Positions 36,909 through 47,917 of a stretch of DNA of 64,000 bases are shown one piece after another. Where the stretch lies: contig NZ_VNWP01000001.1 of assembly GCF_014224355.1 (NCBI RefSeq), positions 186,001-250,000 on the forward strand. The letters are read 5' to 3'. The notes under the pieces were generated by a model. It was not told where the DNA came from. It did not search any database and saw only the letters and a list, made by a program, of their open reading frames with translations. Made by a program: the position numbers and the translations under genes. The stretch's first letter is position 1; each line of letters starts with the position of its first letter. This stretch comes from Synechococcus sp. BSA11S (GTDB taxonomy: Bacteria > Cyanobacteriota > Cyanobacteriia > PCC-6307 > Cyanobiaceae).

Positions 36909-37448
36909 TCATTTCTTACCGGACTTGCCGGCCTTGCGCAGGATGCGCTCACCCGCGTACTTGATGCCCTTGCCCTTGTAGGGCTCAGGAGGACGGATGG
37001 CGCGGATCTTGGCGGCTTCATTGCCCACAAGCTCCTTGTCGGCTCCGGACACCATCACCTGGGTGGTGCCCTCCACCGTGAAGCTGACGCCCTCCGGGGG
37101 AGTCACCTCCACCGGGTGGCTGTAGCCCGCACTGACCACCAGCTTGCGTCCCTGGACCTGGGCGCGGTAGCCCACTCCCACGATCTCGAGCTTGCGGGTG
37201 AACCCCTGACTGACGCCCTCCACCATGTTGGCGACGAGGGTGCGGCAGAGGCCGTGACGTTCCCTGGAGCGGCGGCTTCCGTTGGAGGGGGTGACCACCA
37301 GGGTGTTGTCCTGCTGGCTGACCGCCACCCCATCGGGGAGGGTGCGGCTGAGCTCACCCTTGGGACCTTTGACCGTTACCGCCAGACCCGCCAGGGTGAC
37401 ATTCACCTTGTCGGGAACGGGGATCGGCGATTTACCAATACGAGACAT
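36909..37448 (-). CDS. rplF: 50S ribosomal protein L6
   Basis: A 179-residue L6 near the factor-binding site. [20 protein letters not shown] at the start and [20 protein letters not shown] near the end are diagnostic. Two similar folded halves are evident. It is 15 bp after rpsH. Confidence 0.97.
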   Translation of the reverse strand: MSRIGKSPIPVPDKVNVTLAGLAVTVKGPKGELSRTLPDGVAVSQQDNTLVVTPSNGSRRSRERHGLCRTLVANMVEGVSQGFTRKLEIVGVGYRAQVQGRKLVVSAGYSHPVEVTPPEGVSFTVEGTTQVMVSGADKELVGNEAAKIRAIRPPEPYKGKGIKYAGERILRKAGKSGKK

Positions 37449-37463
37449 GGATCGACTCCCTGA

Positions 37464-37865
37464 TCAATAGATGTAGCAAAGCACTTCGCCGCCAACGCCC
37501 TGCTTGCGGGCATCGCGGTCGCTCATCACCCCTCTGGAGGTGGAGATGATCGCCACACCCAGGCCGCCAAGGACCTTGGGAAGCTGGCGGGTGTTCTTGT
37601 AGATGCGCAGACCTGGCTTGCTCACCCGCTGCACCGAGCGGATGGTGGGCTGACGGTGCTTGCCGCTGTATTTCAGCTCAAGAACAAGAAAGCGTTCAAC
37701 GCCTTCTCCCTCCTCGCTGATCTGGGCAATGAAGCCTTCATGCTGCAGCACCTTGGCGATGCTGTGGGAGAGGCGTGAAGCAGGCACCTTGGTGGTCTGG
37801 TGCTTCTTCTCACTCGCATTGCGGATGCGGGTGAGCATGTCGGAAATCGGGTCGTGATTAGCCAT
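37464..37865 (-). CDS. rpsH: 30S ribosomal protein S8
   Basis: A 133-residue S8 that binds helix 21 of 16S r[23 protein letters not shown] and the C-terminal [20 protein letters not shown] are typical. In E. coli S8 represses the spc operon; whether this holds here is not shown. No rpsN (S14) lies between rplE and rpsH. Confidence 0.97.
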   Translation of the reverse strand: MANHDPISDMLTRIRNASEKKHQTTKVPASRLSHSIAKVLQHEGFIAQISEEGEGVERFLVLELKYSGKHRQPTIRSVQRVSKPGLRIYKNTRQLPKVLGGLGVAIISTSRGVMSDRDARKQGVGGEVLCYIY

Positions 37866-37887
37866 GGTTGGGATCCGAAGAGGGGGC

Positions 37888-38427
37888 TCAGTTGCTGCGG
37901 AACGGCATTCCCATCTCGCGGAGGAGGGCCCGGCCCTCTTCGTCGTTGCGGGCGCTGGTCACGATGGTGATGTCCATGCCACGGATGGCGTCGATTTTGT
38001 CGTAGGAGATTTCGGGGAAGATGATTTGCTCCCGCACCCCCAGGGTGTAGTTGCCACGTCCGTCGAAGCTTTTCGGGCTGACGCCACGGAAGTCGCGGAT
38101 GCGGGGCAGGGCCAGGTTGATCAGCCGCTCCAGGAAGGCATACATCCGATCCCCGCGAAGGGTGACGGCCACGCCGATCGGCATGCCTTGGCGAATCTTG
38201 AAGCCGGCGATGGCTTTCTTGGCGCGCGTTACCACAACCTTCTGACCGGTGATGGTGGCCAGTTCGCTGATGGAGGCTTCAAGAGCCTTGGCGTTCTGGG
38301 CGGCTTCGCCGAGTCCCCGGTTGATGGTGACTTTCACCACCTTGGGGACTTCATGGACGTTCGAGAGGGTGAGATCCTTGAGCAACTTGGGCAGGATCGT
38401 CTCCCGATAGCGCTGTTTGAGTGACAT
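37888..38427 (-). CDS. rplE: 50S ribosomal protein L5
   Basis: A 179-residue L5 that binds 5S rRNA and contacts the 30S head. [40 protein letters not shown] and [20 protein letters not shown] are family segments. It follows rplX by an 83-bp spacer that begins with a small hairpin. Confidence 0.97.
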   Translation of the reverse strand: MSLKQRYRETILPKLLKDLTLSNVHEVPKVVKVTINRGLGEAAQNAKALEASISELATITGQKVVVTRAKKAIAGFKIRQGMPIGVAVTLRGDRMYAFLERLINLALPRIRDFRGVSPKSFDGRGNYTLGVREQIIFPEISYDKIDAIRGMDITIVTSARNDEEGRALLREMGMPFRSN

Positions 38428-38503
38428 GGCGGGGATGGGGGGATGCGCTTCTGGGCGTTGTCAGAAAGCGGACAGGGTTCGTTCAGCGGTGGGAGCGGAC
38501 GTG

Positions 38504-38519
38504 CTTGCCGTCAGGCAAG
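38504..38519 (-). promoter_or_regulatory. hairpin at the rplX stop
   Basis: CTTGCC-TGAC-GGCAAG on the minus strand makes a 6-bp stem with the rplX stop codon in its loop. It opens the unusually long 83-bp rplX-rplE spacer. A role in processing or coupling is possible but not shown. Confidence 0.35.
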
Positions 38520-38867
38520 AACTTCACCCGTCTTCTTGAGGCGGCGCTTCTTGGTGCCGTCGGCCTCGACGACAAGCTCCACCCGGCTGGGGACGTTGTT
38601 GGCGGTGGAGAACACCATCACGTTGGAGGCATGGATGGAAGCCTCTTCGGTGAGGATCCGGCCGGATTCGCCTTCCTGGGTGGGCTTCATGTGACGGGTG
38701 CGCAGGTTGATTCCCTGCACCACAACACGGTTCTCGTTGGGAAGGGTGCGCAGGACCTCCCCGGTCTTACCCTTGTCCTTACCGGCGATCACCTTGACGG
38801 TGTCGCCTTTGCGGATGCGCATCTTGACCCGCTGGAGGGGCCTGGTTTTTGGTGTGGCTGTGGCCAT
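38511..38867 (-). CDS. rplX: 50S ribosomal protein L24
   Basis: A 118-residue L24, an assembly initiator near the tunnel exit. The KOW motif is visible in [40 protein letters not shown] follows. It starts one base after the rplN stop. Confidence 0.97.
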   Translation of the reverse strand: MATATPKTRPLQRVKMRIRKGDTVKVIAGKDKGKTGEVLRTLPNENRVVVQGINLRTRHMKPTQEGESGRILTEEASIHASNVMVFSTANNVPSRVELVVEADGTKKRRLKKTGEVLA

Positions 38868-38868
38868 C

Positions 38869-39234
38869 TCAGATCACCTCCGGGGCGAGAGACACGATTT
38901 TGGTGAAGTTGCGCTCCCGCAGTTCCCGGGCCACAGGGCCGAACACCCGGGTGCCTTTGGGGTTGTTGTCGGTGCCGAGGATGACGGCGGCGTTGTCATC
39001 GAAACGGATGGCATTGCCGGTGTCACGGCGCAGGGTGGCCCTGGTGCGGACCACCACGGCCTTGACCACATCCGACTTCTTCACCCCCATGTTGGGCATG
39101 GCGTCCTTGACGGCAGCCACGATCACATCCCCCACGTGGGCATAGCGACGGTTGGTGCCCAGCACCCTGATGCACTGGATGCGCTTGGCGCCGCTGTTGT
39201 CAGCGACATTGAGGAAGGTTTCCTGCTGAATCAT
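38869..39234 (-). CDS. rplN: 50S ribosomal protein L14
   Basis: A 121-residue L14 at the subunit interface. [20 protein letters not shown] and [20 protein letters not shown] are diagnostic. It is 12 bp after rpsQ and one base ahead of rplX. Confidence 0.98.
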   Translation of the reverse strand: MIQQETFLNVADNSGAKRIQCIRVLGTNRRYAHVGDVIVAAVKDAMPNMGVKKSDVVKAVVVRTRATLRRDTGNAIRFDDNAAVILGTDNNPKGTRVFGPVARELRERNFTKIVSLAPEVI

Positions 39235-39246
39235 GGTGGGATCTCC

Positions 39247-39498
39247 TCAGCTCGCGCCGGATGTGGTGAAAATCTCGGCCACGGCCCAGCGCTTGGTGCG
39301 GCTGAGGGGACGGGTTTCTGTGATGCGGACCCGATCACCCACGCGACAACGGTTGTCCTCGTCGTGGGCTTTGTAACGGGCGGTGCGGCTGACGGTCTTC
39401 TGGTAGATGGGATGGGGGAAGCGGTTCTCCACCGCCACCACCACCGTTTTGTCCATCTTGTCGCTGACGACGACGCCGACCCTTTCCTTGAGTGCCAT
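39247..39498 (-). CDS. rpsQ: 30S ribosomal protein S17
   Basis: An 83-residue S17, an OB-fold primary 16S rRNA binder. [20 protein letters not shown] and [20 protein letters not shown] are typical. It lies between rpmC and rplN with short spacers. Confidence 0.97.
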   Translation of the reverse strand: MALKERVGVVVSDKMDKTVVVAVENRFPHPIYQKTVSRTARYKAHDEDNRCRVGDRVRITETRPLSRTKRWAVAEIFTTSGAS

Positions 39499-39513
39499 GG
39501 GTGGTGTGGGGGA

Positions 39514-39729
39514 TCAGGAGGCGGAGGGGGTGGAGCTCTGACGCTCCTTCTGCACCGTCAGCAGCTGGGCCAGCTTGATGCGGCTCTGCTTGAAGCGGTG
39601 AGGATGTTCCAGACGGCGGGTGGCCTGCTGGAAGCGCAGATCGAAGAGATCACGGCGGGTGCTGTTGATCTGTTCGCTGATTTCGGCGTCGGTGAGCTTG
39701 TGCACCTCGGCGATGTCAGGACGGGCCAT
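39514..39729 (-). CDS. rpmC: 50S ribosomal protein L29
   Basis: A 71-residue L29 near the tunnel exit, a docking site for SRP and trigger factor. [20 protein letters not shown] starts it; [20 protein letters not shown] is the family core. The Met at 39729 is chosen over an upstream one inside rplP. Confidence 0.95.
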   Translation of the reverse strand: MARPDIAEVHKLTDAEISEQINSTRRDLFDLRFQQATRRLEHPHRFKQSRIKLAQLLTVQKERQSSTPSAS

Positions 39730-39733
39730 GGGT

Positions 39734-40195
39734 TCAGGACTCCACAGGGACGGTGATCTCCGGTTCGACCGCACTCACCTGCTCGTCAAGGGCCAGGAAC
39801 TTGGTCTTGATGGGCAGCTTGTACTGGGCCAGGCGCATGGCCTCCTTGGCGATGGTTTCGGTGATTTCGGCACCGCCCATCTCGAAGAGGATGCGACCTG
39901 GTTTGATCACGGCCACCCAGAACTCGGGGTTGCCCTTACCGGAGCCCATGCGGGTTTCGGCGGGGCGCATGGTGACGGGCTTGTCGGGGAAGATCCGGAT
40001 CCAGATCTTCCCGCCCCGCTTGACGTAGCGGGTCATGGCCCGGCGGCTGGCCTCAATCTGGCGGGAGGTGATCCACCCGCATTCCTGGGCCTGCAGCGCA
40101 AACTGACCGAAGGCAATGGTGTTGCCCCGGCTGGCGACACCGCACATGCGGCCTCGCTGCTGTTTGCGGAATTTGACGCGACGTGGACTCAGCAT
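39734..40195 (-). CDS. rplP: 50S ribosomal protein L16
   Basis: A 153-residue L16 that helps place A-site t[23 protein letters not shown] and [20 protein letters not shown] are diagnostic. The last 15 residues form an acidic tail beyond the usual end (about 137). It is four bases ahead of rpmC. Confidence 0.97.
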   Translation of the reverse strand: MLSPRRVKFRKQQRGRMCGVASRGNTIAFGQFALQAQECGWITSRQIEASRRAMTRYVKRGGKIWIRIFPDKPVTMRPAETRMGSGKGNPEFWVAVIKPGRILFEMGGAEITETIAKEAMRLAQYKLPIKTKFLALDEQVSAVEPEITVPVES

Positions 40196-40211
40196 GGTTC
40201 AGGCTTCCTGC

Positions 40212-40940
40212 TCACTCCTCGTTGGAGCGGTCTTCGAACTGTTGGGGCCGCCGGTTGGCGCGGCGCCGTGGTGCTGCCCCGACGGGGAGTTTTTCCTGCT
40301 GACCAGGAAGCACTTCACCTTTGAACACCCACACCTTGATGCCCAGCACCCCGTAGGTGGTGGACGCCACCTTGGTGGCGTAGTCGATGTCGGCGCGCAG
40401 GGTGTGCAGCGGAACCCGGCCTTCCCGGGTCCATTCGGTCCGGGCGATCTCGGCGCCATTGAGGCGCCCGCTCACCTGGATTTTCAGGCCGAGCACGCCG
40501 GCCCGCTGGGCCCGCTGCACGGTCATGCGCATGACCCGGCGAAAGGCCACCCGCTTCTCCAGCTGCTGGGCGATGTATTCGGCCAGCAGGAAGGCGTCGG
40601 CATCGACTCGCTCCACCTCCACCACGTTGATGCGCACCTGGCGGTTGCGGTCACCGACAGTTTTCTGAATGCCGGCGCGCAGATCCTCGATGCCGCTTCC
40701 CTGGCGCCCCACCAGCACTCCGGGTCGGGCTGTCTTGAGCTCCACCTCCAGCTGGTCGGCCTTGCGGGCGATCAGCACATCACTGATGCCGGCGGACGCG
40801 TACTTCTTGTGGATGAAGCGGCGAATCCGGTCGTCCTCCTGGAGGAGGGTCGGATAGGTCTTGCTGGGGGCGTACCAACGGGAGCGGTGGTCCTGGGTGA
40901 TCCCCAGGCGCAGGCCGGTTGGATGGATCTTGTGTCCCAT
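40212..40940 (-). CDS. rpsC: 30S ribosomal protein S3
   Basis: A 242-residue S3 at the mRNA entry site. [20 protein letters not shown] fixes the start at 40940; an upstream Met would add 27 odd residues. A KH domain contains [20 protein letters not shown]. The C-terminal domain includes [20 protein letters not shown], followed by a basic tail. Confidence 0.97.
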   Translation of the reverse strand: MGHKIHPTGLRLGITQDHRSRWYAPSKTYPTLLQEDDRIRRFIHKKYASAGISDVLIARKADQLEVELKTARPGVLVGRQGSGIEDLRAGIQKTVGDRNRQVRINVVEVERVDADAFLLAEYIAQQLEKRVAFRRVMRMTVQRAQRAGVLGLKIQVSGRLNGAEIARTEWTREGRVPLHTLRADIDYATKVASTTYGVLGIKVWVFKGEVLPGQQEKLPVGAAPRRRANRRPQQFEDRSNEE

Positions 40941-40959
40941 CGGGCGGTGTCCTCGGGGG

Positions 40960-41319
40960 TCAGGCGGAAGGAGCCACAGCAATGCTGATGTGGCAGGTTT
41001 GCTTTTTGATGGCGTAGGCACGGCCCTGGGCCCGTGGCCGGAAGCGCTTCAGGGACGGACCCATGTCGGCGCTGGCGGTGCTGATCACCAGGGTGGTGGG
41101 ATCGAGGCCCATGTTGTGCTCCGCGTTCGCCACCGCCGATCGCAGCACCTTGGTGATGGGGCCGGTGGAGCGGTAGGGCATGAACTCGAGCAGGATCAGC
41201 GCCTCGCGATAGGTGCGGCCGCGGATCTGATCGAGAACCCGGCGCACCTTGGAGACGGAACCGCGGATGTAGCGGCCGTGGGCGCGGGCTTCTTGGCTGG
41301 GGGTGGTGGTGTTGGCCAT
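40960..41319 (-). CDS. rplV: 50S ribosomal protein L22
   Basis: A 119-residue L22 whose loop lines the exit tunnel. [20 protein letters not shown] and [20 protein letters not shown] are typical. The start [10 protein letters not shown] at 41319 is preferred to one eight residues earlier. It is 13 bp after rpsS. Confidence 0.96.
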   Translation of the reverse strand: MANTTTPSQEARAHGRYIRGSVSKVRRVLDQIRGRTYREALILLEFMPYRSTGPITKVLRSAVANAEHNMGLDPTTLVISTASADMGPSLKRFRPRAQGRAYAIKKQTCHISIAVAPSA

Positions 41320-41332
41320 GGTGAATCGCTCC

Positions 41333-41608
41333 TTAACGGGCACCTTTCTTGTCTTTGATGTGGCCCCGGAAGGTGCGGGTGGGGGCGAATTCCCCCAGCT
41401 TGTGGCCCACCATCTGCTCGGTCACGTAGACCGGCACATGGCTTTTGCCGTTGTGGACGGCAATGGTGTGGCCGATCATCATCGGCAGGATTGTGGAGGC
41501 CCGCGACCAGGTCTTGATCACGGTTTTGTCGCCAGCACTGTTCTGCGCTTCGATCTTGCGCAGCAGATGGTCGGCGACAAAGGGTCCTTTTTTGAGTGAA
41601 CGTCCCAT
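41333..41608 (-). CDS. rpsS: 30S ribosomal protein S19
   Basis: A 91-residue S19 of the 30S head. [40 protein letters not shown] and [20 protein letters not shown] are diagnostic. It is 35 bp after rplB. Confidence 0.98.
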   Translation of the reverse strand: MGRSLKKGPFVADHLLRKIEAQNSAGDKTVIKTWSRASTILPMMIGHTIAVHNGKSHVPVYVTEQMVGHKLGEFAPTRTFRGHIKDKKGAR

Positions 41609-41643
41609 AGCGAATCAGGCAGACAGCAGAACGGTGTTGAGCA

Positions 41644-42507
41644 TCAGGAATCCCGTCCGCCACGGCTCCGCTTGGAGGTGCGGCGACGCTTCCGCAGCAC
41701 AAACCGGTTGCTTGGCTTGTTGCGCTTGCGGGTTTTCAGGCCCAGGGCGGGTTTTCCCCAGGGGGTGACTGGGCCGGAGCGGCCGATCGGTGCCCGACCT
41801 TCGCCACCTCCATGGGGGTGATCGCAGGGGTTCATCACGCTGCCGCGAACCTGCGGGCGGCGGCCCAGCCAGCGGGTGCGACCCGCCTTGCCGAGGCTGG
41901 CGTTGCGCACTTCGGCATTGCCCACTTCGCCGAGGGTGGCGAAGCACTCGCGACGCACCAGCCTTACCTCGGTGGAGGGGAGCTTGAGGGCGACATAGTC
42001 GCCTTCCTTGGCCATCACCTGGGCGCTGGCACCGGCGGTGCGGACCATCTGGCCACCACGGCCGGCATAGAGCTCGACGTTGTGGACGCTGGAGCCGAGG
42101 GGAATGGCCGAGAGCGGCAGGGCATTCCCCACTTCAATCGGGGCGTCGGGGCCGGAGACGACCATCTGCCCCACGGTGATGCCGGCAGGAGCCAGGATGT
42201 AGCGCTTCTCTCCATCGGAGTAGAAGAGCAGCGCCAGCCGCGCATTGCGGTGGGGGTCGTAGTGGATGGCGGCCACCCGGGCGACCACGCCGGTCTTGTC
42301 GCGACGGAAGTCGACCAGGCGGTAGAGGCGCTTGTGGCCACCGCCGCGGTGGCGGCAGGTGATCACACCGCGATTGTTGCGGCCTTTCTGACGGTGTTTG
42401 GCCACCACAAGCGTGCGCTCGGGGCGTCGCTCCGTGACTTCACTGAAGTCGCTGGAAGAGCGGCCGCGAGTGCCGGGGGTGTAGGGGCGGTAGTTGCGGA
42501 TTGCCAT
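41644..42507 (-). CDS. rplB: 50S ribosomal protein L2
   Basis: A 287-residue L2, near the peptidyl transferase centre. [20 protein letters not shown] begins it. [20 protein letters not shown] and [20 protein letters not shown], with the conserved His, are diagnostic. It lies between rplW and rpsS. Confidence 0.98.
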   Translation of the reverse strand: MAIRNYRPYTPGTRGRSSSDFSEVTERRPERTLVVAKHRQKGRNNRGVITCRHRGGGHKRLYRLVDFRRDKTGVVARVAAIHYDPHRNARLALLFYSDGEKRYILAPAGITVGQMVVSGPDAPIEVGNALPLSAIPLGSSVHNVELYAGRGGQMVRTAGASAQVMAKEGDYVALKLPSTEVRLVRRECFATLGEVGNAEVRNASLGKAGRTRWLGRRPQVRGSVMNPCDHPHGGGEGRAPIGRSGPVTPWGKPALGLKTRKRNKPSNRFVLRKRRRTSKRSRGGRDS

Positions 42508-42522
42508 AACGATTCAGACCCC

Positions 42523-42825
42523 TCAGGCCTCTGGGAACAACTGGATGGCATCGCCGGCGGCGAGGCGCACCACGGCTTTCTTCACCTGGGCGCGCTTGCC
42601 GGCGAAGCGACCGACCCGCCGGCTTCTGCGCGGAGGATTCATGGTGCTCACCCCGATCACATGCACGTCGAACAGATGTTCGACAGCGGCCTTGATGTCG
42701 GGTTTGGCTGCCCTGGGGTCCACCTCGAACGTGTACTGGTTGAGTTCCAGGGCTCGGGTGGCTTTTTCAGTAATCAGCGGCCGGCGGATCACATCCGCGA
42801 GCCGGCCATTGAAACGCTCAGTCAT
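42523..42825 (-). CDS. rplW: 50S ribosomal protein L23
   Basis: A 100-residue L23 at the tunnel exit, a docking point for chaperones and [23 protein letters not shown] and [20 protein letters not shown] are typical. Its start overlaps the rplD stop by eight bases. Confidence 0.97.
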   Translation of the reverse strand: MTERFNGRLADVIRRPLITEKATRALELNQYTFEVDPRAAKPDIKAAVEHLFDVHVIGVSTMNPPRRSRRVGRFAGKRAQVKKAVVRLAAGDAIQLFPEA

Positions 42826-43453
42826 CGCCGTAGATCTCCTGAATCTTGGCCAGTGCCTCTTCGCTCAACACCAGCACATTGGCGTGGAGCAGGTCGAACA
42901 CATTGAGCTGATCCGCGGCGATCAGCTTCACCTTCTCGAGGTTGCGCACCGAGCGGCGCACCACATCGCTCGGGGCATCAAGCACCAGAAGGACCTTCCT
43001 GCCGGCCGGCACATCCCAGCGCTCAAGCGCGTCCACGATCTCCTTGGTCTTCGGAACCTTGAGATCGGTTGCGAAGCCTTTGACCACGAGGATGTCGGCA
43101 GCACGGCTGAGCAGGGCCGTGCGCAGGGCCAGGCGACGTTCCTTGCGGTTCATCGCCAGGCTGTAACTCCGGGGCTTGGGCCCGAAGATCACACCACCAC
43201 CGGGACGCAGCGGGGTGCGGATCGAGCCCTGACGGGCCCGGCCCGTGCCCTTCTGCTTGTAGGGCTTGCGGCCGCCACCGCGGACTTCCGCGCGGGTGAG
43301 GGTACTGGCGGTGCCCTGACGGGCGTTGGCCAGCTGACGCACCACCGCCCTGTGCACCAGGTCGGCAGCGGAGGATTTCTTGGCGACCTTCAGGTCAAGG
43401 CTGGCCTCGCCGGCCTCCTTGCCCTGCCAATCGCGAACAACACAATTCACCAT
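42818..43453 (-). CDS. rplD: 50S ribosomal protein L4
   Basis: A 211-residue L4 lining the tunnel. It has [20 protein letters not shown] and [20 protein letters not shown]. In E. coli L4 represses the S10 operon through a leader structure, but here no equivalent is demonstrated. It overlaps rplW by eight bases and follows rplC by 11 bp. Confidence 0.97.
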   Translation of the reverse strand: MVNCVVRDWQGKEAGEASLDLKVAKKSSAADLVHRAVVRQLANARQGTASTLTRAEVRGGGRKPYKQKGTGRARQGSIRTPLRPGGGVIFGPKPRSYSLAMNRKERRLALRTALLSRAADILVVKGFATDLKVPKTKEIVDALERWDVPAGRKVLLVLDAPSDVVRRSVRNLEKVKLIAADQLNVFDLLHANVLVLSEEALAKIQEIYGDD

Positions 43454-43464
43454 CTGATTTCTCC

Positions 43465-44112
43465 TCAGTTCGCGGCCTTGGCGCCGACCCGCAAGGCGGG
43501 GCGGATGCTGAGCAGGGTGCCGGGCTTGCCGGGCACCGAACCTTTCACCACCAGCAGATTGCGGTCCTGATCCACCTTGAGGATGGTGAGGCCACGGGTG
43601 GTGATCTGCTTGCCGCCGTAGCGGCCCGCCATGCGCTTGCCCGGATAGACACGCCCTGGAGTGGTGCCGGCACCGGTGGACCCAGGCTCGCGGTGATTCT
43701 TGGAGCCGTGGGTCATCGGACCCCGGCTGAAGCCATGACGCTTCTGATAGCCGGAGAAACCCCGGCCGACGGTGTCGCCACTGACGTCCACCTTCTGTCC
43801 GGCTTCGAAGGCCTCGACCGTGATGGAAGCCCCCAGCTCAAGCCCATCAAGGGAGTCGAGCCGGTACTCCTGGAGATGGCGGAGCAGCTCATCGCCCGAC
43901 TTGGCCAGGTGGCCGGCAGCAGGCTTGTTGACGAGCTTCTCGCGGACCTCGCCAAAACCGATCTGCGCGGCGGTGTAGCCGTCAGTGGCGGGAGTCTTGA
44001 GTTGAGTGATGCGGCAGGGGCCCGCCTCGATCACGGTGACCGGGATGGATTTGCCGTTGGGGTCGAAGTACTGGGACATGCCCAGTTTCTTCCCAAGGAT
44101 GCCGAAGGACAT
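43465..44112 (-). CDS. rplC: 50S ribosomal protein L3
   Basis: A 215-residue L3, an assembly initiator reaching the peptidyl transferase centre. [20 protein letters not shown] fixes the start at 44112, although the frame is open 77 codons upstream. [20 protein letters not shown] with the conserved Gln-equivalent region and [20 protein letters not shown] are typical. It is the first gene of the ribosomal block, with no rpsJ before it. Confidence 0.97.
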   Translation of the reverse strand: MSFGILGKKLGMSQYFDPNGKSIPVTVIEAGPCRITQLKTPATDGYTAAQIGFGEVREKLVNKPAAGHLAKSGDELLRHLQEYRLDSLDGLELGASITVEAFEAGQKVDVSGDTVGRGFSGYQKRHGFSRGPMTHGSKNHREPGSTGAGTTPGRVYPGKRMAGRYGGKQITTRGLTILKVDQDRNLLVVKGSVPGKPGTLLSIRPALRVGAKAAN

Positions 44113-44527
44113 AGGAGGGAGAAACGCCAGCGGGACAGCGGCACGCACGCAGGGTGCGAACCACTCGGGACTGAATCGGGCAGACGCGCTGGGCCAGGAA
44201 CCTGGCTCCGGAGCCGCTGGAAGGCAGATCTTCCTGAGCGGTTTCGGGTGGGCTAGCGGTTGGCGAAACAGTTGGCTGGGACTTGTCCGCACCTGCTGGG
44301 CAAGGCGGCAGTATCCCGGCGGCTGTGGCGTTGCGCGGAGCAATCCGGCAAGCCTGGCCGCACTGGCCAGAAGAGACCGTCGCCAGCGACGATCCCGTGC
44401 ACAGCTCCGGAGGCCCGGCTAGCGGTCGGGCGCAGATCAGTTGCACAAGCAACCAACATACCCCACGGCCTTCACCCACCCCCGACACTCCCTGCCAGAC
44501 TGCCGCCACCAGTTCTGGTGCCGCCCC
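44113..44527. promoter_or_regulatory. 415-bp divergent spacer between rplC and ndhN
   Basis: No gene is supported here; short open frames lack family features. It must hold the promoter of the ribosomal block and that of ndhN-ldpA. It contains several perfect inverted repeats: GGCTCCGGAGCC at 44204-44215 and GTTGC-ACAA-GCAAC at 44440-44453. A TATGTT facing rplC at about 44456-44461 is a possible -10, without a clear -35. A long structured ribosomal leader or a small RNA is possible. Confidence 0.35.
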
Positions 44528-44989
44528 ATGCCTCTGCTGCTCTCCGGACGTCGCTTCCGTCAGGACCTTGAGCAGGCCGGAGCCCTGGCCCTCTATGCAC
44601 CCCTTGAAGGCGGCGCCGAGACCAGGCTGCTGCGGCGTCTGCGCGCCGCCGGCTACGGCGCCCAGATCACCTCGGCCCGTGGACTGGGCGATCCGGAGGC
44701 CTTTCTGTTCCAGAGCCACGGCGTGCGCCCCCCCCATCTGGGTCACCACAGCGTCGGCCGTGGGGCTGCCGTGGGAGAGGTGCAGAGGGTGATGCCCCAG
44801 CTCGGATCCCTGCTGGAGGGCATCAAGCCGATGGTCCTGTGGTTGCTCGAAGCGCAGGTGCTCTCGTCTGCTGAGCTGCAATCGTTGTGCACGCTCACCC
44901 GCCGTGAGCCCAGGCTGAAGATCGTGGCGGAGCTGGGCGGCGCCCGCAGCCTTCGCTGGAGGCCGCTGGAGCAGATGGTTGCGGCCTGA
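44528..44989 (+). CDS. ndhN: NAD(P)H-quinone oxidoreductase subunit N
   Basis: A 153-residue NdhN, a peripheral subunit of NDH-1 found in cyanobacteria and chloroplasts. [20 protein letters not shown] fixes the start at 44528, then [20 protein letters not shown] and [20 protein letters not shown]. An earlier in-frame Met would add 29 unrelated residues. The last 11 bases overlap the ldpA frame. It diverges from the ribosomal block. Confidence 0.95.
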   Translation: MPLLLSGRRFRQDLEQAGALALYAPLEGGAETRLLRRLRAAGYGAQITSARGLGDPEAFLFQSHGVRPPHLGHHSVGRGAAVGEVQRVMPQLGSLLEGIKPMVLWLLEAQVLSSAELQSLCTLTRREPRLKIVAELGGARSLRWRPLEQMVAA

Positions 44990-46040
44990 GCAGGCCCTGG
45001 CCTGCGGTCGCTGGGTCAAGCTGATCTGCGGGGCCAGCAACCAGGATCTCGCCGCCATCGAAGATCTCTGTGGGCTTTATGCCCTTGCGGGGGTCCACTG
45101 CATCGATGTGGCCGCCGATGAGGCGGTGGTGGCGGCCGCCAGGCGCGGCCTGCGCTGGGCCCGGTGCCAATGTCCGGAGATGGTCCCCCCCTGGCTGATG
45201 CTCAGCCTCAGCGACGGGGAAGATCCCCATTTCCGCAAGGCCTGGTTCGATCCCAGCCGCTGTCCAGCCGACTGCCCCAGGCCTTGCGCCCGCGTCTGCC
45301 CTGCCGAGGCGATTCCGTCCGGCTCGGGCGTGATCGCGGAGCGCTGTTATGGCTGTGGCCGCTGCATCCCTGCCTGCCCCCTGGGATTGATTGAGCCCCG
45401 GAGCCATGGGCTGGAGGCCCGGGAGGTGCCGGCCCTGCTGGCGCGTCTGCGCCCGGACGCGGTGGAGATCCACACCCGCCTGGGTCGGGGAGACGCCTTC
45501 GCCAGGCGACTGGAGCAGGTGGTGGCCTCGGGACTGCCCCTGCGGCGGCTGGCTGTGAGTTGTGGACTGGAGGCAGGCGCCGGTGCCACCAGCGCTGATG
45601 CCGGCGCCGACGCCACCCCCGCTCGCCTGGCCCGGGAGCTCTGGCAGCGGTTCGCCCTGCTGCGCCGCCATCAGATGCGCCCCCTCTGGCAACTCGATGG
45701 CCGCCCGATGAGCGGAGACGTGGGTCACGGCACCGCCCATGCCGCCGTCAATCTGCTGGTCGCCGTGCGCCCGCTTGCTCCCCCGGGACCCCTGCAACTG
45801 GCGGGTGGTACCAATGAACGCAGCCTGCCGCTGCTGCGCCAGCGCAGTGGGGGCACCCGTGCTGGCCGGGCGACAGCCGCAGGCGTGGCCTTCGGTGGTC
45901 TGGCCCGCCGAAGGCTCGCCCCTCTGGTCCAGGAGGCGGCGCGCCATGGCCGGCGTGTGCTTGACGATCCAGACCTCTGGCCCCGGGGCCTGGGGCTGGC
46001 CCGGGAGCTCGTCTCTCCCTGGCTGGTCGCCGACGGCTAG
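44979..46040 (+). CDS. ldpA: LdpA-type 4Fe-4S protein
   Basis: A 353-residue homologue of LdpA, the light-dependent period protein that passes redox state to the circadian clock in Synechococcus elongatus. [20 protein letters not shown] opens it. Two cysteine clusters follow: [18 protein letters not shown] and [18 protein letters not shown], of the 2x[4Fe-4S] ferredoxin kind. The likely start is a TTG at 44979 inside the end of ndhN; no in-frame ATG precedes the conserved region. The overlap couples it to an NDH-1 subunit. The C-terminal part (about 230-353) has no motif I know. Confidence 0.88.
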   Translation: MRPEQALACGRWVKLICGASNQDLAAIEDLCGLYALAGVHCIDVAADEAVVAAARRGLRWARCQCPEMVPPWLMLSLSDGEDPHFRKAWFDPSRCPADCPRPCARVCPAEAIPSGSGVIAERCYGCGRCIPACPLGLIEPRSHGLEAREVPALLARLRPDAVEIHTRLGRGDAFARRLEQVVASGLPLRRLAVSCGLEAGAGATSADAGADATPARLARELWQRFALLRRHQMRPLWQLDGRPMSGDVGHGTAHAAVNLLVAVRPLAPPGPLQLAGGTNERSLPLLRQRSGGTRAGRATAAGVAFGGLARRRLAPLVQEAARHGRRVLDDPDLWPRGLGLARELVSPWLVADG

Positions 46041-46066
46041 AACGGCAGTGCAGAGGGCCCCCGTCC

Positions 46067-47761
46067 ATGCCCAGTTCAAGTGTCGCCGGTCGTCCCTCGG
46101 ATCCCCTCCCGATCACCCCCCAGGGGATCACCGACGATCTCGACCGCCTGCTGGAGGTGCTTCCCGATCGGGTCGGGGAGGCTCTGGCCAGCCTGGGCAG
46201 CAGGGAGCAGTTGCTGGAGGTGGTGCTGGATCTGGGCCGAGCTCCTGAGGCTCGCTACCCCGGACGGGCCAGCGTGCTGGATCAGCGACCGATCGATCGG
46301 GCCGATCTGGCGGCCGTGGTCCAGCGGCTCGGGGCCTTCGGCGGCGACAACCGGGCTGGGATCGAGCGCACCCTGCACCGCATCAGCGCCATCCGGAACC
46401 GAGCCGGTGAGGTGGTCGGGCTCACCTGCAGGGTGGGTCGGGCTGTGTTCGGCACGGTGGCGATGGTGCGCGACCTGCTTGACAGCGGCCAGTCGCTGCT
46501 GCTGATGGGGCGCCCCGGCGTCGGCAAGACCACGGCCCTGAGGGAGATCGCCCGGGTGCTGGCCGACGACCTGGAACGGCGGGTGGTGGTGATCGACACC
46601 AGCAACGAGATCGCCGGTGACGGTGACATCCCCCATCCCGCCATCGGCCGTGCCCGGCGGATGCAGGTGGCGCGTCCTGAGCAGCAGCATCAGGTGATGA
46701 TCGAGGCGGTGGAGAACCACATGCCCGAGGTGATCGTGATCGATGAGATCGGCACCGAACTCGAGGCCCAGGCCGCCCGCACCATTGCCGAGCGGGGCGT
46801 GATGCTGGTGGCTACGGCCCACGGCAACGAGCTGGCCAACCTGATCAAGAACCCCACGCTCGCCGATCTGATCGGAGGCATCCAGTCGGTCACCCTTGGC
46901 GATGAAGAGGCCCGCCGCCGCGGCTCCCAGAAGACTGTTCTGGAGCGTTGCGCCGAGCCCACCTTCCCCCTGGCGGTGGAGATGCACAGCCGCCACCGCT
47001 GGTCGGTTCATGCCGACGTGGCCCGTACCGTTGATCAGCAACTGCGGGGTCAGCCCGTGCGCCCCCAGATCCGCGAGTTGGACAGCGACGGTCGCCTGCG
47101 CCTCAATGATCCCGAGCCTGCCCCGCCCTCCCCCCGGATGCCCCGGCGGGGCCTGGCCCCGGTCGCCACCCCGCCCTCCCTCCGCCCGGTCCTGGCGCCG
47201 GTGCCCCTTCCCGATCCTTCGCTGCCCCCGCCCCATCGCCGGACGGTCTCTCCCACCACGGCCGCGGCGCCCCTGCGCCTCTACTGCTGCGGGGTCAGCC
47301 CCCAGCTGCTGGAGCAGGTGGTGCGCAGCCGTCAGCTGCCCGTCCAGCGCGCCAGCCAGGTGGAGGAGGCCGACGCGGTTCTCAGCCTGCGCCAGCAGCT
47401 GGGCCGTGATCCACAGGTGCGCAGCCAGGCCCTCGAGCGCCATGTGCCGATCCTGGTGATCAAGGCCGACACCCTCCCCCAGATCCAGCGGGGCGTTGAG
47501 CGGCTGCTGCGCCGTCGCGGGGGTGATGGGGTTCCCCCGTCCACTGGTCGTGCCAGCGCTCCTGACGACGCCCATGGCGCCATGGAGGAATGCCGTCTGG
47601 CGGTGGAGCAGGTGGTGCTTCCCCAGGGGCGGCCGGTGGAGCTGTTGCCGCGCAGCCCATCGGTGCGCCGCATCCAGGCCGATCAGGTGAACGGCTACGG
47701 CCTGCGCAGTGCCGAGTTCGGCAGCGGCGACCAGCAGCGGCTTCGGGTCTTTCCCCCCTGA
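46067..47761 (+). CDS. ycf45: Ycf45-type AAA ATPase with C-terminal R3H-like domain
   Basis: 564 residues. The N-terminal part resembles SpoIIIAA/Ycf45 ATPases: [20 protein letters not shown] (Walker A, about 144-163), [20 protein letters not shown] and [20 protein letters not shown] (Walker B). A Pro-rich linker (about 345-400) joins it to a second domain. The end, [20 protein letters not shown], aligns with the R3H nucleic-acid-binding region, but the His of R-x3-H appears replaced by Ala. Its role in cyanobacteria is not established. It follows ldpA by 26 bp. Confidence 0.85.
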   Translation: MPSSSVAGRPSDPLPITPQGITDDLDRLLEVLPDRVGEALASLGSREQLLEVVLDLGRAPEARYPGRASVLDQRPIDRADLAAVVQRLGAFGGDNRAGIERTLHRISAIRNRAGEVVGLTCRVGRAVFGTVAMVRDLLDSGQSLLLMGRPGVGKTTALREIARVLADDLERRVVVIDTSNEIAGDGDIPHPAIGRARRMQVARPEQQHQVMIEAVENHMPEVIVIDEIGTELEAQAARTIAERGVMLVATAHGNELANLIKNPTLADLIGGIQSVTLGDEEARRRGSQKTVLERCAEPTFPLAVEMHSRHRWSVHADVARTVDQQLRGQPVRPQIRELDSDGRLRLNDPEPAPPSPRMPRRGLAPVATPPSLRPVLAPVPLPDPSLPPPHRRTVSPTTAAAPLRLYCCGVSPQLLEQVVRSRQLPVQRASQVEEADAVLSLRQQLGRDPQVRSQALERHVPILVIKADTLPQIQRGVERLLRRRGGDGVPPSTGRASAPDDAHGAMEECRLAVEQVVLPQGRPVELLPRSPSVRRIQADQVNGYGLRSAEFGSGDQQRLRVFPP

Positions 47762-47917
47762 CAGTCCCGGCCCTGGTGCACCGGGTTCCCCACCGGTCCG
47801 GAGAGATTGACGAAGGACGGCCCGCTGTGGGTAACTAACAAGGCAACCGGCCAAGCCCCTTCCTCTCGAGATCCATCCGCTTGGATCCCCTCGATCGGTA
47901 GGTCGCTGCTGGAGCGT

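Noticed and set aside
44113-44343. Upstream extension of rplC by 77 codons
   Set aside because: L3 begins [12 protein letters not shown]; the extension has no similarity to L3.
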